Part shown: one piece after another, positions 8,429 through 16,017 of the stretch
Layout: each line of letters starts with the position of its first letter
Position numbering within the stretch: position 1 is the first letter of the stretch
NCBI GenBank assembly: GCA_964531095.1
Contig: CAZHED010000008.1
Coordinates: 1 to 64,000 of the forward strand
Source: Palsa-1150 sp964531095
GTDB taxonomy: Bacteria; Myxococcota_A; Polyangia; Polyangiales; Polyangiaceae
DNA length: 64,000 nt
Reading direction: 5' to 3'
Translations under genes and position numbers: made by a program
Notes under the pieces: model-generated
Database searches by the model: none
What the model saw: the letters and a program-made list of their open reading frames with translations, nothing else
What the model was told of the DNA's origin: nothing

Positions 8429-10647
8429 CGCTCGATGACGATCGCAAACCCGCGCCCCCGCGCGAAGCCGAGCACCAGCGCCTCATCCGCCCGTCGGGTC
8501 GCGATTCGCCCCGCGGCGACCGCAATCGCCACGGCGCCCAGGCCGTCGCTCTCGCCCAGAGCGGGGGTGCATGCTGCGCGCGGGCAGCGCCCCCACGGCG
8601 TTTGTTCGAGAAGCGCGTCGACCTGGGCGTTCGCGCGCGAAAGGACCACTTCGGCCCGTGCCCCGGACGGAGGGCCGAGCCGCGCACAAGCCTCAAGGCC
8701 TGCGCCGCGCCACTCGACCACTTGGCGGATTCGCGCCAGGACGCGCGCGCCGCGTGCAAGCGCCTCGTGCCCGGACTCGACAATGAGTGCGCCGGCGAGA
8801 TCGGCACGTTTCGCGTGCGCTTGTGACGGCGCATGCGCGAAGAGCGCAGAGAGCACGTGCTCGACGATGGCGCTCTCCGGTTCCACTGCGCCGGCGACGA
8901 TCCTGACAGCCTCTCCCGCCGCAACGAGCTCCACGGCTTGGGCCACGGCGCTTTCGCCGCTCGCCGACAGATCCGCAGTGGCGAACGCGGGTCCCCGCAG
9001 CCCGAGGTAGATCGAGACGTGCCCCACCGGCGAGCTCGGGACGAGGTTCGGGAACTCGGCGGGGCTCGCGGCACGGGGGCCCTTGTCGAAGATGCGGTGC
9101 ATGAATGCCGCCGAGCCGTCGACGTTGCCGTACGCGCTGCCGAACACCACCCCCGTCCCCTCTGGCGAGCCGTGCGCGTCGGCGAGGGCGCGCTGGGCGA
9201 CAACGGTCGCAAGGCGAGCGGCGCGGTCCAGCCTGCGCGCTCGGGCGGCATCGAGATATGCATCGGCGTCCACCGCTGTGTCGTGCGCGAAGCGCTGCGC
9301 AGGCAAGTCCGCGCACTCGACAGCGCTGAGCAGGCCGCAGATCCCGAACACGGCACCGCCCGTGATCACGGGAAGGAGAGCCGGCGTCGCCGGGGACGCC
9401 GCAGGCAGCGAGCGGCTCGACTCGCGACCGCCCGGCGCCCGATCCGCCGCGGCGAAGACGAGGACCGTGTCCATGCCGCCGAAGCCGAAGGCGTTCGAGA
9501 GCGCGGCGCGAACGCGCGGGACCTGCCGACCCACGTGGGGAACGTGGACGAGCGCAAGCGCGGGGTCCGGCTCATCGAGGCCCGCCGTGGGGACCAGCAC
9601 ACGGCGCGCCACCACCAGCGAAGTGATCGCCGCCTCGATCGCTCCGGCGCCGCCGAGGGCGTGGCCGATCTGTCCTTTGCTGCTCGACACAGGCACGCGC
9701 TCGATCTCCCCGCCGAGAGCGCGCGCGAGCGCGGCTGCCTCCATGGCGTCGTTGAGCGGCGTTCCGGTGCCGTGCGCGTTGACGTAGTCGATTTCGCGTG
9801 GCGAGATGCCGGCGCGCGCGATGGCCCGCTCGATGAGCGAAGCGACCAATCCGCCCTCGGGGGCCGGGTTGGTGATGTGGTGCGCTTCGGCGCCAAGGGC
9901 CCACCCGGCGAGCTCCGCGATCGGAGGCGGGGCCCCGCGCCGCGTGCGCGCCCGGTCGGCACGCTCCAGAACGAGAAACGCCGCTCCTTCCCCCAAGCTC
10001 GTTCCGCGCCGACGCCGATCGAACGGACGACACGGCTCGGGATCGATCGCCCCGAGGGCGTTGAACCCGCTCAGTGTGAGCCGGCAAAGGCCGTCGCTGC
10101 CACCCGCAACAGCGATGTCCACCTCGCCCGCGAGCAACCATGACGCCGCGACCACAATCGCGTTGGCCCCGCTCGAGCAGGCGCTCGCCAGCGTGCGCAC
10201 GCGGGCGAAGGGGCCAAGGAGCCCGTCGAGGCAGTCGCCCGTCGCGGTGAGCGGGTGAGACAGCATCTGCCGGAGCGTCTCCCGGCAGTTTGGCTCGGCA
10301 TGGAGCCGGGCGAGCACGTGCTCGTTCTCGAACATCCCGCCCGTCGTCCCGCCCACCACGAGCCCCACACGCGCCTGCCGTACGTCCACCGAAGCCGCGC
10401 GCATCGCCTCGTCCGCGGCCTCCCATGCCATGATGCTCGTTCTCGACCACGGAGCATCCGCCGCGCTGGTCGGCGCGGACACTCCGTCGACTTCTCCCGC
10501 GACACCTGCCCGCTGGCCCGCGACGGAGAACAGCCGGATGCTTCGAATGGCGCGATCCCCTCGGACCAGGCGCGTCCAGGTCGCCTCCACCCCGGCGCCG
10601 AGCGGCGTGACAAGGCCGACACCGGTGACCCAGAGGCGCTGGCTCAC
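8425..10647 (-). CDS. beta-ketoacyl synthase fused to a second, degenerate KS region
   Basis: Residues 1 to about 410 form a FabF-type ketosynthase with nucleophile Cys157 (LASACSSG), His292 (NAHGTGTPLND), Lys324 and His329 (KGQIGHALGGAG). From about residue 425 a second ketosynthase-like region follows (GTGVVFGSAYGNVDGSAAFM, LVPSSPVGHVSIYLGLRGP). In it the nucleophile position reads DLSASGES with no Cys, and the His motifs are missing. The total is 740 residues, against about 410 for FabF. It overlaps the acyl carrier protein gene by 4 bp upstream and the LolB-like gene by 4 bp downstream. The cis arrangement suggests a ketosynthase/chain-length-factor pair in a single chain, which is inference. 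Confidence 0.87.
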   Translation of the reverse strand: MSQRLWVTGVGLVTPLGAGVEATWTRLVRGDRAIRSIRLFSVAGQRAGVAGEVDGVSAPTSAADAPWSRTSIMAWEAADEAMRAASVDVRQARVGLVVGGTTGGMFENEHVLARLHAEPNCRETLRQMLSHPLTATGDCLDGLLGPFARVRTLASACSSGANAIVVAASWLLAGEVDIAVAGGSDGLCRLTLSGFNALGAIDPEPCRPFDRRRRGTSLGEGAAFLVLERADRARTRRGAPPPIAELAGWALGAEAHHITNPAPEGGLVASLIERAIARAGISPREIDYVNAHGTGTPLNDAMEAAALARALGGEIERVPVSSSKGQIGHALGGAGAIEAAITSLVVARRVLVPTAGLDEPDPALALVHVPHVGRQVPRVRAALSNAFGFGGMDTVLVFAAADRAPGGRESSRSLPAASPATPALLPVITGGAVFGICGLLSAVECADLPAQRFAHDTAVDADAYLDAARARRLDRAARLATVVAQRALADAHGSPEGTGVVFGSAYGNVDGSAAFMHRIFDKGPRAASPAEFPNLVPSSPVGHVSIYLGLRGPAFATADLSASGESAVAQAVELVAAGEAVRIVAGAVEPESAIVEHVLSALFAHAPSQAHAKRADLAGALIVESGHEALARGARVLARIRQVVEWRGAGLEACARLGPPSGARAEVVLSRANAQVDALLEQTPWGRCPRAACTPALGESDGLGAVAIAVAAGRIATRRADEALVLGFARGRGFAIVIER

Positions 10648-10907
10648 TCGCCGCGCACCTTCTCGATGTGGTCGGCAATCGCTCGAACGCTCTGAAAAAT
10701 CGCGCGCGCCTCGTCGCCTTCGGGGACACGCACCCCGAGCTTCTCCTCGATGACCATCGCGAGCTGGAGGGCGTCGAGTGAATCCAGACCCAGCCCCGCC
10801 CCGAAGAGCGGCGCGTCGTCACCGATCGTGTCGGGATGACGGCCCTTCAGGTTGAGCTCCGTGACGATGAGTCGCTTGAGCTCTGCGCGGAGCTGGGCGT
10901 TTTTCAT
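10644..10907 (-). CDS. acyl carrier protein
   Basis: This 87-residue protein is a classic acyl carrier protein: the GLGLDSLDALQL motif carries the 4'-phosphopantetheine attachment site at Ser43, flanked by acidic helices (VIEEKLGVRVPEGDEA). It carries growing acyl chains as thioesters for the two ketosynthases encoded immediately downstream. Its stop overlaps the next ATG by 4 bp, so ACP and ketosynthase are coupled. The start at 10907 (MKNAQLRAEL) gives the normal family length; the frame is open upstream but without a sensible extension. A dedicated ACP, rather than the housekeeping one, is typical of secondary lipid or polyene pathways. Confidence 0.93.
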   Translation of the reverse strand: MKNAQLRAELKRLIVTELNLKGRHPDTIGDDAPLFGAGLGLDSLDALQLAMVIEEKLGVRVPEGDEARAIFQSVRAIADHIEKVRGE

Positions 10908-10956
10908 CGGAAGCGAAAGCCCGTTTAGCACACCGCGCGAACGGCCGGGGTCCGGC

Positions 10957-11193
10957 TCAAACGCATACCAGCTCCCAAGGCTCGATCGAGTCCTCATGGC
11001 TCCGCTCGGGCGGCTTCGGAGGTTGCACGGGTGCGCCGCCCCCCTTGATCTGCATCTCGATGCGTTCTTCGAGCTTGCGCCCCGCCCGCTCGATGTCTGC
11101 GCCCATGGCCCCCTCGACCAACCATGCGGCGATTGCCCAGGAAGCCACGGCGACGCCAACGCGTCTCCATGGCGGAGCGGGTTTGCGCGTCAT
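10957..11193 (-). CDS. small single-pass membrane protein, hypothetical
   Basis: This 78-residue protein starts at an ATG at 11193 (MTRKPAPPWRRVGVAVASWA) and has one hydrophobic segment at about residues 12-28, a charged amphipathic helix (ERAGRKLEERIEMQIKGG), then a Pro/Glu-rich tail ending WELVCV. It is the first gene of the leftward ketosynthase operon, 49 bp before the ACP start, and lies 87 bp from the divergent enoyl-CoA hydratase. The coding call rests on position, length and composition. No family is recognised; it could be an operon-specific membrane anchor. Confidence 0.5.
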   Translation of the reverse strand: MTRKPAPPWRRVGVAVASWAIAAWLVEGAMGADIERAGRKLEERIEMQIKGGGAPVQPPKPPERSHEDSIEPWELVCV

Positions 11194-11280
11194 CGATGTT
11201 AAGTCTAAGACCGGCCCGTCAGGGCGCCAGCGTGGCGAAGTGCCACGCCCAAGGTTTGCCTCGGCAGGAAGCCGCCCGAG

Positions 11281-12075
11281 ATGGGGACGCTGGTCAACTA
11301 CTCCACGGACAAAGGGGTTGCGATCCTCACGCTCACCGACCCGCCCGTGAACGCCTGCACGTACGAGATGTTCAAGGAGCTCGACGCAAACGTTCTCGAG
11401 GCTCGTTTCGACGACGACGTGCACGTCGTCGTCTTGACCGGTCACGGCGACAAGTACTTCTCGGCCGGCGCGAACGTGAACATGCTCCGAGAGGCCGACG
11501 AAAGCTTCAAGTACTACTTCTCCTTGCACGCGAGCGAGACGTTGTTCCGGTTCGAGAGAACCCCGAAGCTCTTCATCGCCGCCATCAACGGTCACGCGGT
11601 GGGCGGCGGCTTCGAAATCGCGCTCGCGTGCGATCTCCGGATCGCCCGCGCAGGAGCCTTCCAGATTGGGCTGCCCGAGGTGAACCTCGGGATCCTGCCG
11701 GGATTGGGTGGCACGCAGCGTCTCTCGCGCCTCCTCGGCAAGGGCCGCGCGATGGAGCTCATCGTCGAGGGACAGATTCTGCCCGCGGAGCAGGCCCAAT
11801 CCGCGGGGCTGGTACACAAGGTGTGGGCAGCGGACACCCACGAGGCCTTCCTGCGCAGGGTGATCGACTATGCGCACGGGTTTTGTCCCCCGGGGCGGGC
11901 TGCGATGGCGATCGGGAACGTGAAGCGAGCCATCCAAGGGGGGGCCGACATGTCCCTCGAAGGCGGCCTTGCGCTCGAGCGCGAGCTCGTTCAGGAGCTT
12001 TTCCGGTCGCACGACGCGAAGGAAGGCTTGCTAGCGTTCACGCAGAAGCGAAAAGCGACGTTCCGAGGCCAGTAG
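11281..12075 (+). CDS. enoyl-CoA hydratase/isomerase family protein
   Basis: This 264-residue protein has the crotonase fold signatures: the oxyanion-hole segment SAGANVNML, then INGHAVGGGFEIALACDLRI with the first catalytic glutamate position, and LPEVNLGILPGLGGTQRL with the second. Both glutamates are present, so hydration of a 2-enoyl-CoA is plausible. The start at 11281 (MGTLVNYSTD) matches the family. It diverges from the acyl carrier/ketosynthase operon, with an 87-bp gap that probably holds both promoters. A role in fatty-acid oxidation or in supplying the neighbouring acyl pathway is possible, but the substrate is unknown. Confidence 0.88.
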   Translation: MGTLVNYSTDKGVAILTLTDPPVNACTYEMFKELDANVLEARFDDDVHVVVLTGHGDKYFSAGANVNMLREADESFKYYFSLHASETLFRFERTPKLFIAAINGHAVGGGFEIALACDLRIARAGAFQIGLPEVNLGILPGLGGTQRLSRLLGKGRAMELIVEGQILPAEQAQSAGLVHKVWAADTHEAFLRRVIDYAHGFCPPGRAAMAIGNVKRAIQGGADMSLEGGLALERELVQELFRSHDAKEGLLAFTQKRKATFRGQ

Positions 12076-12111
12076 CGCCAGCCGCGTCGTCAATAGCTTT
12101 TCGGCGAACGC

Positions 12112-13626
12112 TCACGCGGCGGCGAACAATCGCGCGTAGTGCTCGGCGATTGCCTCTCCGCCGAGCTGAGAGAAGAAGGTGGAGTAGGCCATCCAGATCG
12201 CGAGGCCGTTCAAATCGCGAAACATCGGGGGCAGGTACTTGGGCGGCTTCACGACGCCGTCGGCGACGCGCCTCGCGAGCACGGGTACGTCTTCGTGCGC
12301 GACTTTGCCGACGAAGAGAAACGGCACCAAGTCGACACGGTCATGCTGGATCGCGCTGCGCACGAAGGCGTAGTTGAGGACTACCCCCTTGCAGTAGCAG
12401 GCATCCTTGGTGAAGGGGGCGCCGCCTTCGACGACGCCGCCGCGGAAGATTCGGCGCGTGTTGTGGAAGCACTCGTCTTCTTCGTAGCCCTCGGTCCGAA
12501 ACCACTCGAAGACATCCAAGAAGGACGCGCCGTCCTCCGCTTTGTCCACGGCGAGAACGCGATCGTTCAGGCGGCGCGCGCGGCGCGGGTAGGTGCGGAA
12601 AGTGAACATCTCGAGGAGCGCGGCGAGCCCTTCCTGCACGGCTGTGGTCCGCGGGGGCCCCTTGGCCAGCCACTTCGCCACCGGCTGCGCCTGGCCGTTG
12701 AGCGACGTTGCCACGTGCACCCAACCCTCGTGCACCTCGAGGATGTCGATATCGCGCGGGCTGAACTTGGCGCCGCTGCGCACTTTGACGTAGTCGCTCC
12801 CCGCGGCCGCGTCGGCGAGGATCACTTTGTCGGCTTCGACCGGGACGTGCACGTCGCCGAAGTACTCCGCCAATCGCTCGCCGAGCTGGCGCGCGGCATC
12901 GGTCGCGTCGATCGTCCGAGCGTAGGTCGGCGAGTACGCGTGAAGGGCCCCCGACCACTCGTCGACGTTCGTGAGGATCCCGTAGAGCAGCTGCCCGAGG
13001 TCACGCACCGTCGAGCGGCCGTCCGGGAACTTGTCCTTCGGCGACCCGTACAGCTTTCGTGACCACCCGTAGAAGCGCGAAGTTCCTCTCGCGGCGAGCA
13101 TGTGCACCACATCGCGGTATTCGAGCGCGGTGGTCGTCATGATGCGTCCCACTGCGTCGCGCTCGCCGAGATCGCCGTCGATATCGTGGGCTATCCGCTC
13201 GAACTCCTCGATCTTCTCGCGAGGGTCGAAGCCGAGGTCGACGCCCTCGTAGTAGGCTGCGTCGACCCTCGGCATCTCGCGCTGCTTTGCCTTGAAAAAC
13301 TGCTCTTCGACCGAGTCGTCCCAGCGCAGCGCCTGAAGCACGCGGATAGGCCGCTGCGCTTCGACGATCCGTCCGGCGAGCTGCGAGACGATCTCCTTGT
13401 AGCTGCGCCACGGTCCGGCCGCGGGCGGAGCGGGAATCGCGACCTCTTCTTTGGCTCGCATGCCGTTCTTCGCGGGCGTCGCCGTTTCCGCGGGCTCGAT
13501 CGCGACGTCCGGGCGCTTCTTCTCATCGGCGTGCGGGGCGCGCCCGGTCGCGGGCCCGCCCGGAGCGGACGTCCCGTCCTTCTCCGCCGCAGCTTCTTCT
13601 CCCTCTTTTGCGCGACGATCCGCCAT
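12112..13626 (-). CDS. DUF1704 / QEGLA-motif putative metallopeptidase
   Basis: This 504-residue protein belongs to the family annotated as flavohemoglobin expression-modulating QEGLA motif protein (DUF1704). The signature QEGLA is at residues 331-335 and an HExxxH zinc motif (HEGWVH) spans 299-304. Eukaryotic relatives with the same HExxxH arrangement (MATCAP, KIAA0895L) are tubulin tyrosine carboxypeptidases, so a zinc carboxypeptidase-like activity is reasonable here. The first 70 residues are a low-complexity Lys/Glu/Ala/Pro extension. It follows the MoxR ATPase gene by 39 bp on the same strand, suggesting co-transcription. The older name reflects a genetic association and not a biochemical role. 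Confidence 0.82.
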   Translation of the reverse strand: MADRRAKEGEEAAAEKDGTSAPGGPATGRAPHADEKKRPDVAIEPAETATPAKNGMRAKEEVAIPAPPAAGPWRSYKEIVSQLAGRIVEAQRPIRVLQALRWDDSVEEQFFKAKQREMPRVDAAYYEGVDLGFDPREKIEEFERIAHDIDGDLGERDAVGRIMTTTALEYRDVVHMLAARGTSRFYGWSRKLYGSPKDKFPDGRSTVRDLGQLLYGILTNVDEWSGALHAYSPTYARTIDATDAARQLGERLAEYFGDVHVPVEADKVILADAAAGSDYVKVRSGAKFSPRDIDILEVHEGWVHVATSLNGQAQPVAKWLAKGPPRTTAVQEGLAALLEMFTFRTYPRRARRLNDRVLAVDKAEDGASFLDVFEWFRTEGYEEDECFHNTRRIFRGGVVEGGAPFTKDACYCKGVVLNYAFVRSAIQHDRVDLVPFLFVGKVAHEDVPVLARRVADGVVKPPKYLPPMFRDLNGLAIWMAYSTFFSQLGGEAIAEHYARLFAAA

Positions 13627-13665
13627 TTCGGCGGCTAGTGTACTTCACCGCGGGTTTCCGGCCCG

Positions 13666-14670
13666 CTACGCGACCGCCGCCATGACGCGCTGGAGCACGT
13701 CGACGTCGCGAATTCCCTCCGCCTCGGCCCGATAGCTGAGAACGAGGCGGTGACGCAGGACCGGCACGACCAGCGCGCGCACGTCGTCGACGTCTGCCGC
13801 GGCATCGCCGCGCAAGGCTGCACGGGCCTTCGAGGCGAGCACGAGCGCCTGTGACCCGCGCGGACCCGAGCCGAAGCGGACGAACTCGCGCACGTGGGGA
13901 GGCGCCTTCGGATCGTTGGGGCGCGTCGCGCGCCCGAGGGCCACCGCGAGCTCCAGCGCGGCGTTGGTCACGGGGATCCGCGGCACGAGCGTCTGAAGGG
14001 ACCGGACGGCCTCGGATGCGAGCACCCGCGGGACCTGGGCCGCCTGGACGCCCGTTGTTCGCCGGGCGATCTCGCGCTCTTCGGCGACGCTCGGGTAGTC
14101 GACGTGCACCTCGAGCAAGAAGCGATCGAGCTGCGCCTCCGGAAGGAGATACGTTCCCTCTTGCTCGATGGGGTTGCGCGTCGCGAACACCTGAAACGGG
14201 TCGGGCAGCGAGTGCGTGTGCGTGCCCACGGTGACTTTGCGCTCCTGCATCGCCTGGAGGAGCGCGGCCTGCGTCTTCGGAGGCGTGCGGTTGATCTCGT
14301 CGGCAAGCACGAGGTGATGAAAGATCGGTCCGGGGAGAAACCGGACGACGCGCCCGGCCGGGTCGTCTTGCAAGACGTCGGTGCCCGTGATGTCCGCCGG
14401 GAGCAAGTCCGGCGTGAACTGCACGCGGCCGAACGACAGGTCGAGCGCCTCCGCGAGCGAAGCGACGAGGAGCGTCTTGGCCAGCCCTGGCACGCCGACG
14501 AGAAGCGCGTGCCCGCGAGCCAGGAGGGCCACGAGCATCAGCTCGATCACCTCTTCCTGGCCAACGACCCGCACGGCGATCGCCTTTTTCAGGCTGCGGC
14601 TCGACTCGCTCGCCAAGGCGAGCAGCTCGACGTCGCCGGACGGTGTGACGCTCGTCTGCTCGGCTTGCAT
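13666..14670 (-). CDS. MoxR-family AAA+ ATPase
   Basis: This 334-residue AAA+ protein has the Walker A motif GVPGLAKT, Walker B LVLADEINR, sensor 1 segment FATRNPIEQEGTYLLPEAQLDRF and the MoxR helical lid at the C-terminus. MoxR ATPases act as chaperones that remodel or activate partner proteins, often with von Willebrand A-domain proteins encoded nearby. No VWA gene is visible in this window; the co-directional neighbour is the QEGLA metallopeptidase 39 bp downstream. The start MQAEQTSVTPS at 14670 places the ATPase core at the usual distance from the N-terminus. It diverges from the flippase-like gene with a 138-bp gap. Confidence 0.92.
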   Translation of the reverse strand: MQAEQTSVTPSGDVELLALASESSRSLKKAIAVRVVGQEEVIELMLVALLARGHALLVGVPGLAKTLLVASLAEALDLSFGRVQFTPDLLPADITGTDVLQDDPAGRVVRFLPGPIFHHLVLADEINRTPPKTQAALLQAMQERKVTVGTHTHSLPDPFQVFATRNPIEQEGTYLLPEAQLDRFLLEVHVDYPSVAEEREIARRTTGVQAAQVPRVLASEAVRSLQTLVPRIPVTNAALELAVALGRATRPNDPKAPPHVREFVRFGSGPRGSQALVLASKARAALRGDAAADVDDVRALVVPVLRHRLVLSYRAEAEGIRDVDVLQRVMAAVA

Positions 14671-14808
14671 GGGCGAAGAAGTGGCTCTCCAATCGCATGA
14701 GCGACGCGTGGTGTCAAAGTCGGCGCTTCTTGCTCTTCGAGGAGAGCCCGGGTAGACACCGCGGCCCCCCTGTCGTCGTCGTCCAAGCACCCCCCTCGAC
14801 CGAGCCCG

Positions 14809-15804
14809 GTGACCGTGCGCCGCATCCTCGGGGCGATGCTGCTCGCGGTCGTCGTCTACGGCGGTTTCGCCGTCTGGCAGGGTCTCGGCAAGATGGGCGA
14901 CGAGCTCGGGCGGTTCGCCTGGGGAGCGTTCGCGGCGGCCTGCGCGCTGGCGCTCGGAAACTACCTCTTGCGCTGGCTCAAGTGGGAGTTCTACTTGGCG
15001 CGGCTCGGCATCCGCGGCGTCGGACGGCTGGACAGCCTGCTCACCTTTCTCAGCGGTTTCGTGCTGACCGTCACGCCGGGCAAAGTCGGCGAGGTGTTCA
15101 AGTCGGTCGTGCTCTTCGAGACACACGGCGTGCCGGTCGAACGCACCGCGCCGATTGTCGTGGCCGAACGCCTGACCGACGTCATCGGAGTGGTCGTTCT
15201 CATCGTGCTCGGGTCGCTCGGCTTCCGCGGAGGCCTCGTGTGGGCGGGACTCGGAGCGCTTTCCGTCGCGCTCGTGCTCGCCGTCACGTCGAGCACTCGG
15301 ACGGCGCACGCCATCATTCGCCTCGTCGAGAGACTGCCGGGGCCGTTCGCTGGAATCGGCCCCAAGCTGCACGCCGCCTACGACAGTCTGGCCACGCTGG
15401 TGAAAGCATCGAACCTCGTCGTCCCGACCTTGCTCTCGATTGCCGCGTGGTCGCTCGAGTGCGCCGCGCTATGGGTGATATTGCGTGGCCTCGGGCAGAC
15501 GACCAGCTTCGGGCTCGCGATGTTCTTCTACGCTACGAGCACCCTCGCGGGCGCGCTCGTCCCCGTGCCCGGCGGCCTCGGGGTGACCGAGACGTCCCTC
15601 CGAGGGCAGCTGCACGAGCTGGGGCGCGTCGCGCCGGCAACGAGCACGGCCGCCATGATCCTCGTCCGCTTCGCGACGCTGTGGTTCGCGGTGCTCGTCG
15701 GGTTCTTGGCGCTTTCGCTGCTCAAGCGGCGTCACCCCGGGCTACTGGCGGGACGGGACGCCGAGGTGGCCTCGGAGGTTTCCGCCGGCGGGTTGACGAT
15801 GTGA
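14809..15804 (+). CDS. flippase-like integral membrane protein (LPG synthase TM / UPF0104 family)
   Basis: This 331-residue protein has about eight hydrophobic segments and the family motifs YLLRWLKWEFYLARLGI, FLSGFVLTVTPGKVGEVFKS and VVAERLTDVIG. These define the transmembrane family of lysylphosphatidylglycerol synthases and AglD-like flippase proteins. It lacks the soluble GNAT-like transferase domain of MprF, so it is more likely a lipid or glycolipid flippase-type protein. GLGVTETSLRG is another conserved loop. The call uses the GTG at 14809; a second GTG at 14815 would give nearly the same protein. It is the first gene before the alpha-2-macroglobulin leader. Confidence 0.83.
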   Translation: MTVRRILGAMLLAVVVYGGFAVWQGLGKMGDELGRFAWGAFAAACALALGNYLLRWLKWEFYLARLGIRGVGRLDSLLTFLSGFVLTVTPGKVGEVFKSVVLFETHGVPVERTAPIVVAERLTDVIGVVVLIVLGSLGFRGGLVWAGLGALSVALVLAVTSSTRTAHAIIRLVERLPGPFAGIGPKLHAAYDSLATLVKASNLVVPTLLSIAAWSLECAALWVILRGLGQTTSFGLAMFFYATSTLAGALVPVPGGLGVTETSLRGQLHELGRVAPATSTAAMILVRFATLWFAVLVGFLALSLLKRRHPGLLAGRDAEVASEVSAGGLTM

Positions 15805-15854
15805 TCGAGGCCGCTCCGGGGATCCGATCCCTGAGCGAACGACGGAACCGGCCT

Positions 15855-15998
15855 TGGCACGAATGTGCCACCGCGAGCCAGACCGCGATCTCCAGGACAG
15901 AGAGAAGCCAAAGACCGCGCGAAACAAGGCCTTCGCGTGGGCATGTGCCAAGTGGCACGATTCCTGAACAGTTCCCAGGAAGCGGGACACGCTGGCAC
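15855..15998. promoter_or_regulatory. array of five TGGCAC/GTGCCA hexamers upstream of the alpha-2-macroglobulin gene
   Basis: The hexamer TGGCAC or its complement occurs five times in 144 bp: 15855-15860, 15865-15870 (inverted), 15945-15950 (inverted), 15953-15958 and 15993-15998. The first two form a perfect inverted repeat with spacer GAAT; the third and fourth form one with spacer AG. Immediately after the fourth copy, TTCCTG (15961-15966) and CAGGAA (15976-15981) form a separate 6-bp hairpin. This arrangement resembles operator half-sites for a dimeric regulator acting on the gene starting at 16018. No bound protein is known, and the role is inference. Confidence 0.5.
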
Positions 15999-16017
15999 AC
16001 CCGCAGTGGAGACAATC

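Noticed and set aside
6929..9010. Long plus-strand frame of 693 codons
   Set aside because: It is antisense to the two ketosynthase genes and the carrier-like gene, with high-GC codon-position bias but no recognisable protein pattern.
15953..15998. Sigma-54 type (-24/-12) promoter
   Set aside because: TGGCAC resembles the -24 element, but the required GC at the -12 spacing is absent after each copy.
15865..16017. N-terminal extension of the macroglobulin
   Set aside because: It would put 51 polar residues before the signal peptide; the ATG at 16018 exposes a normal lipoprotein signal.
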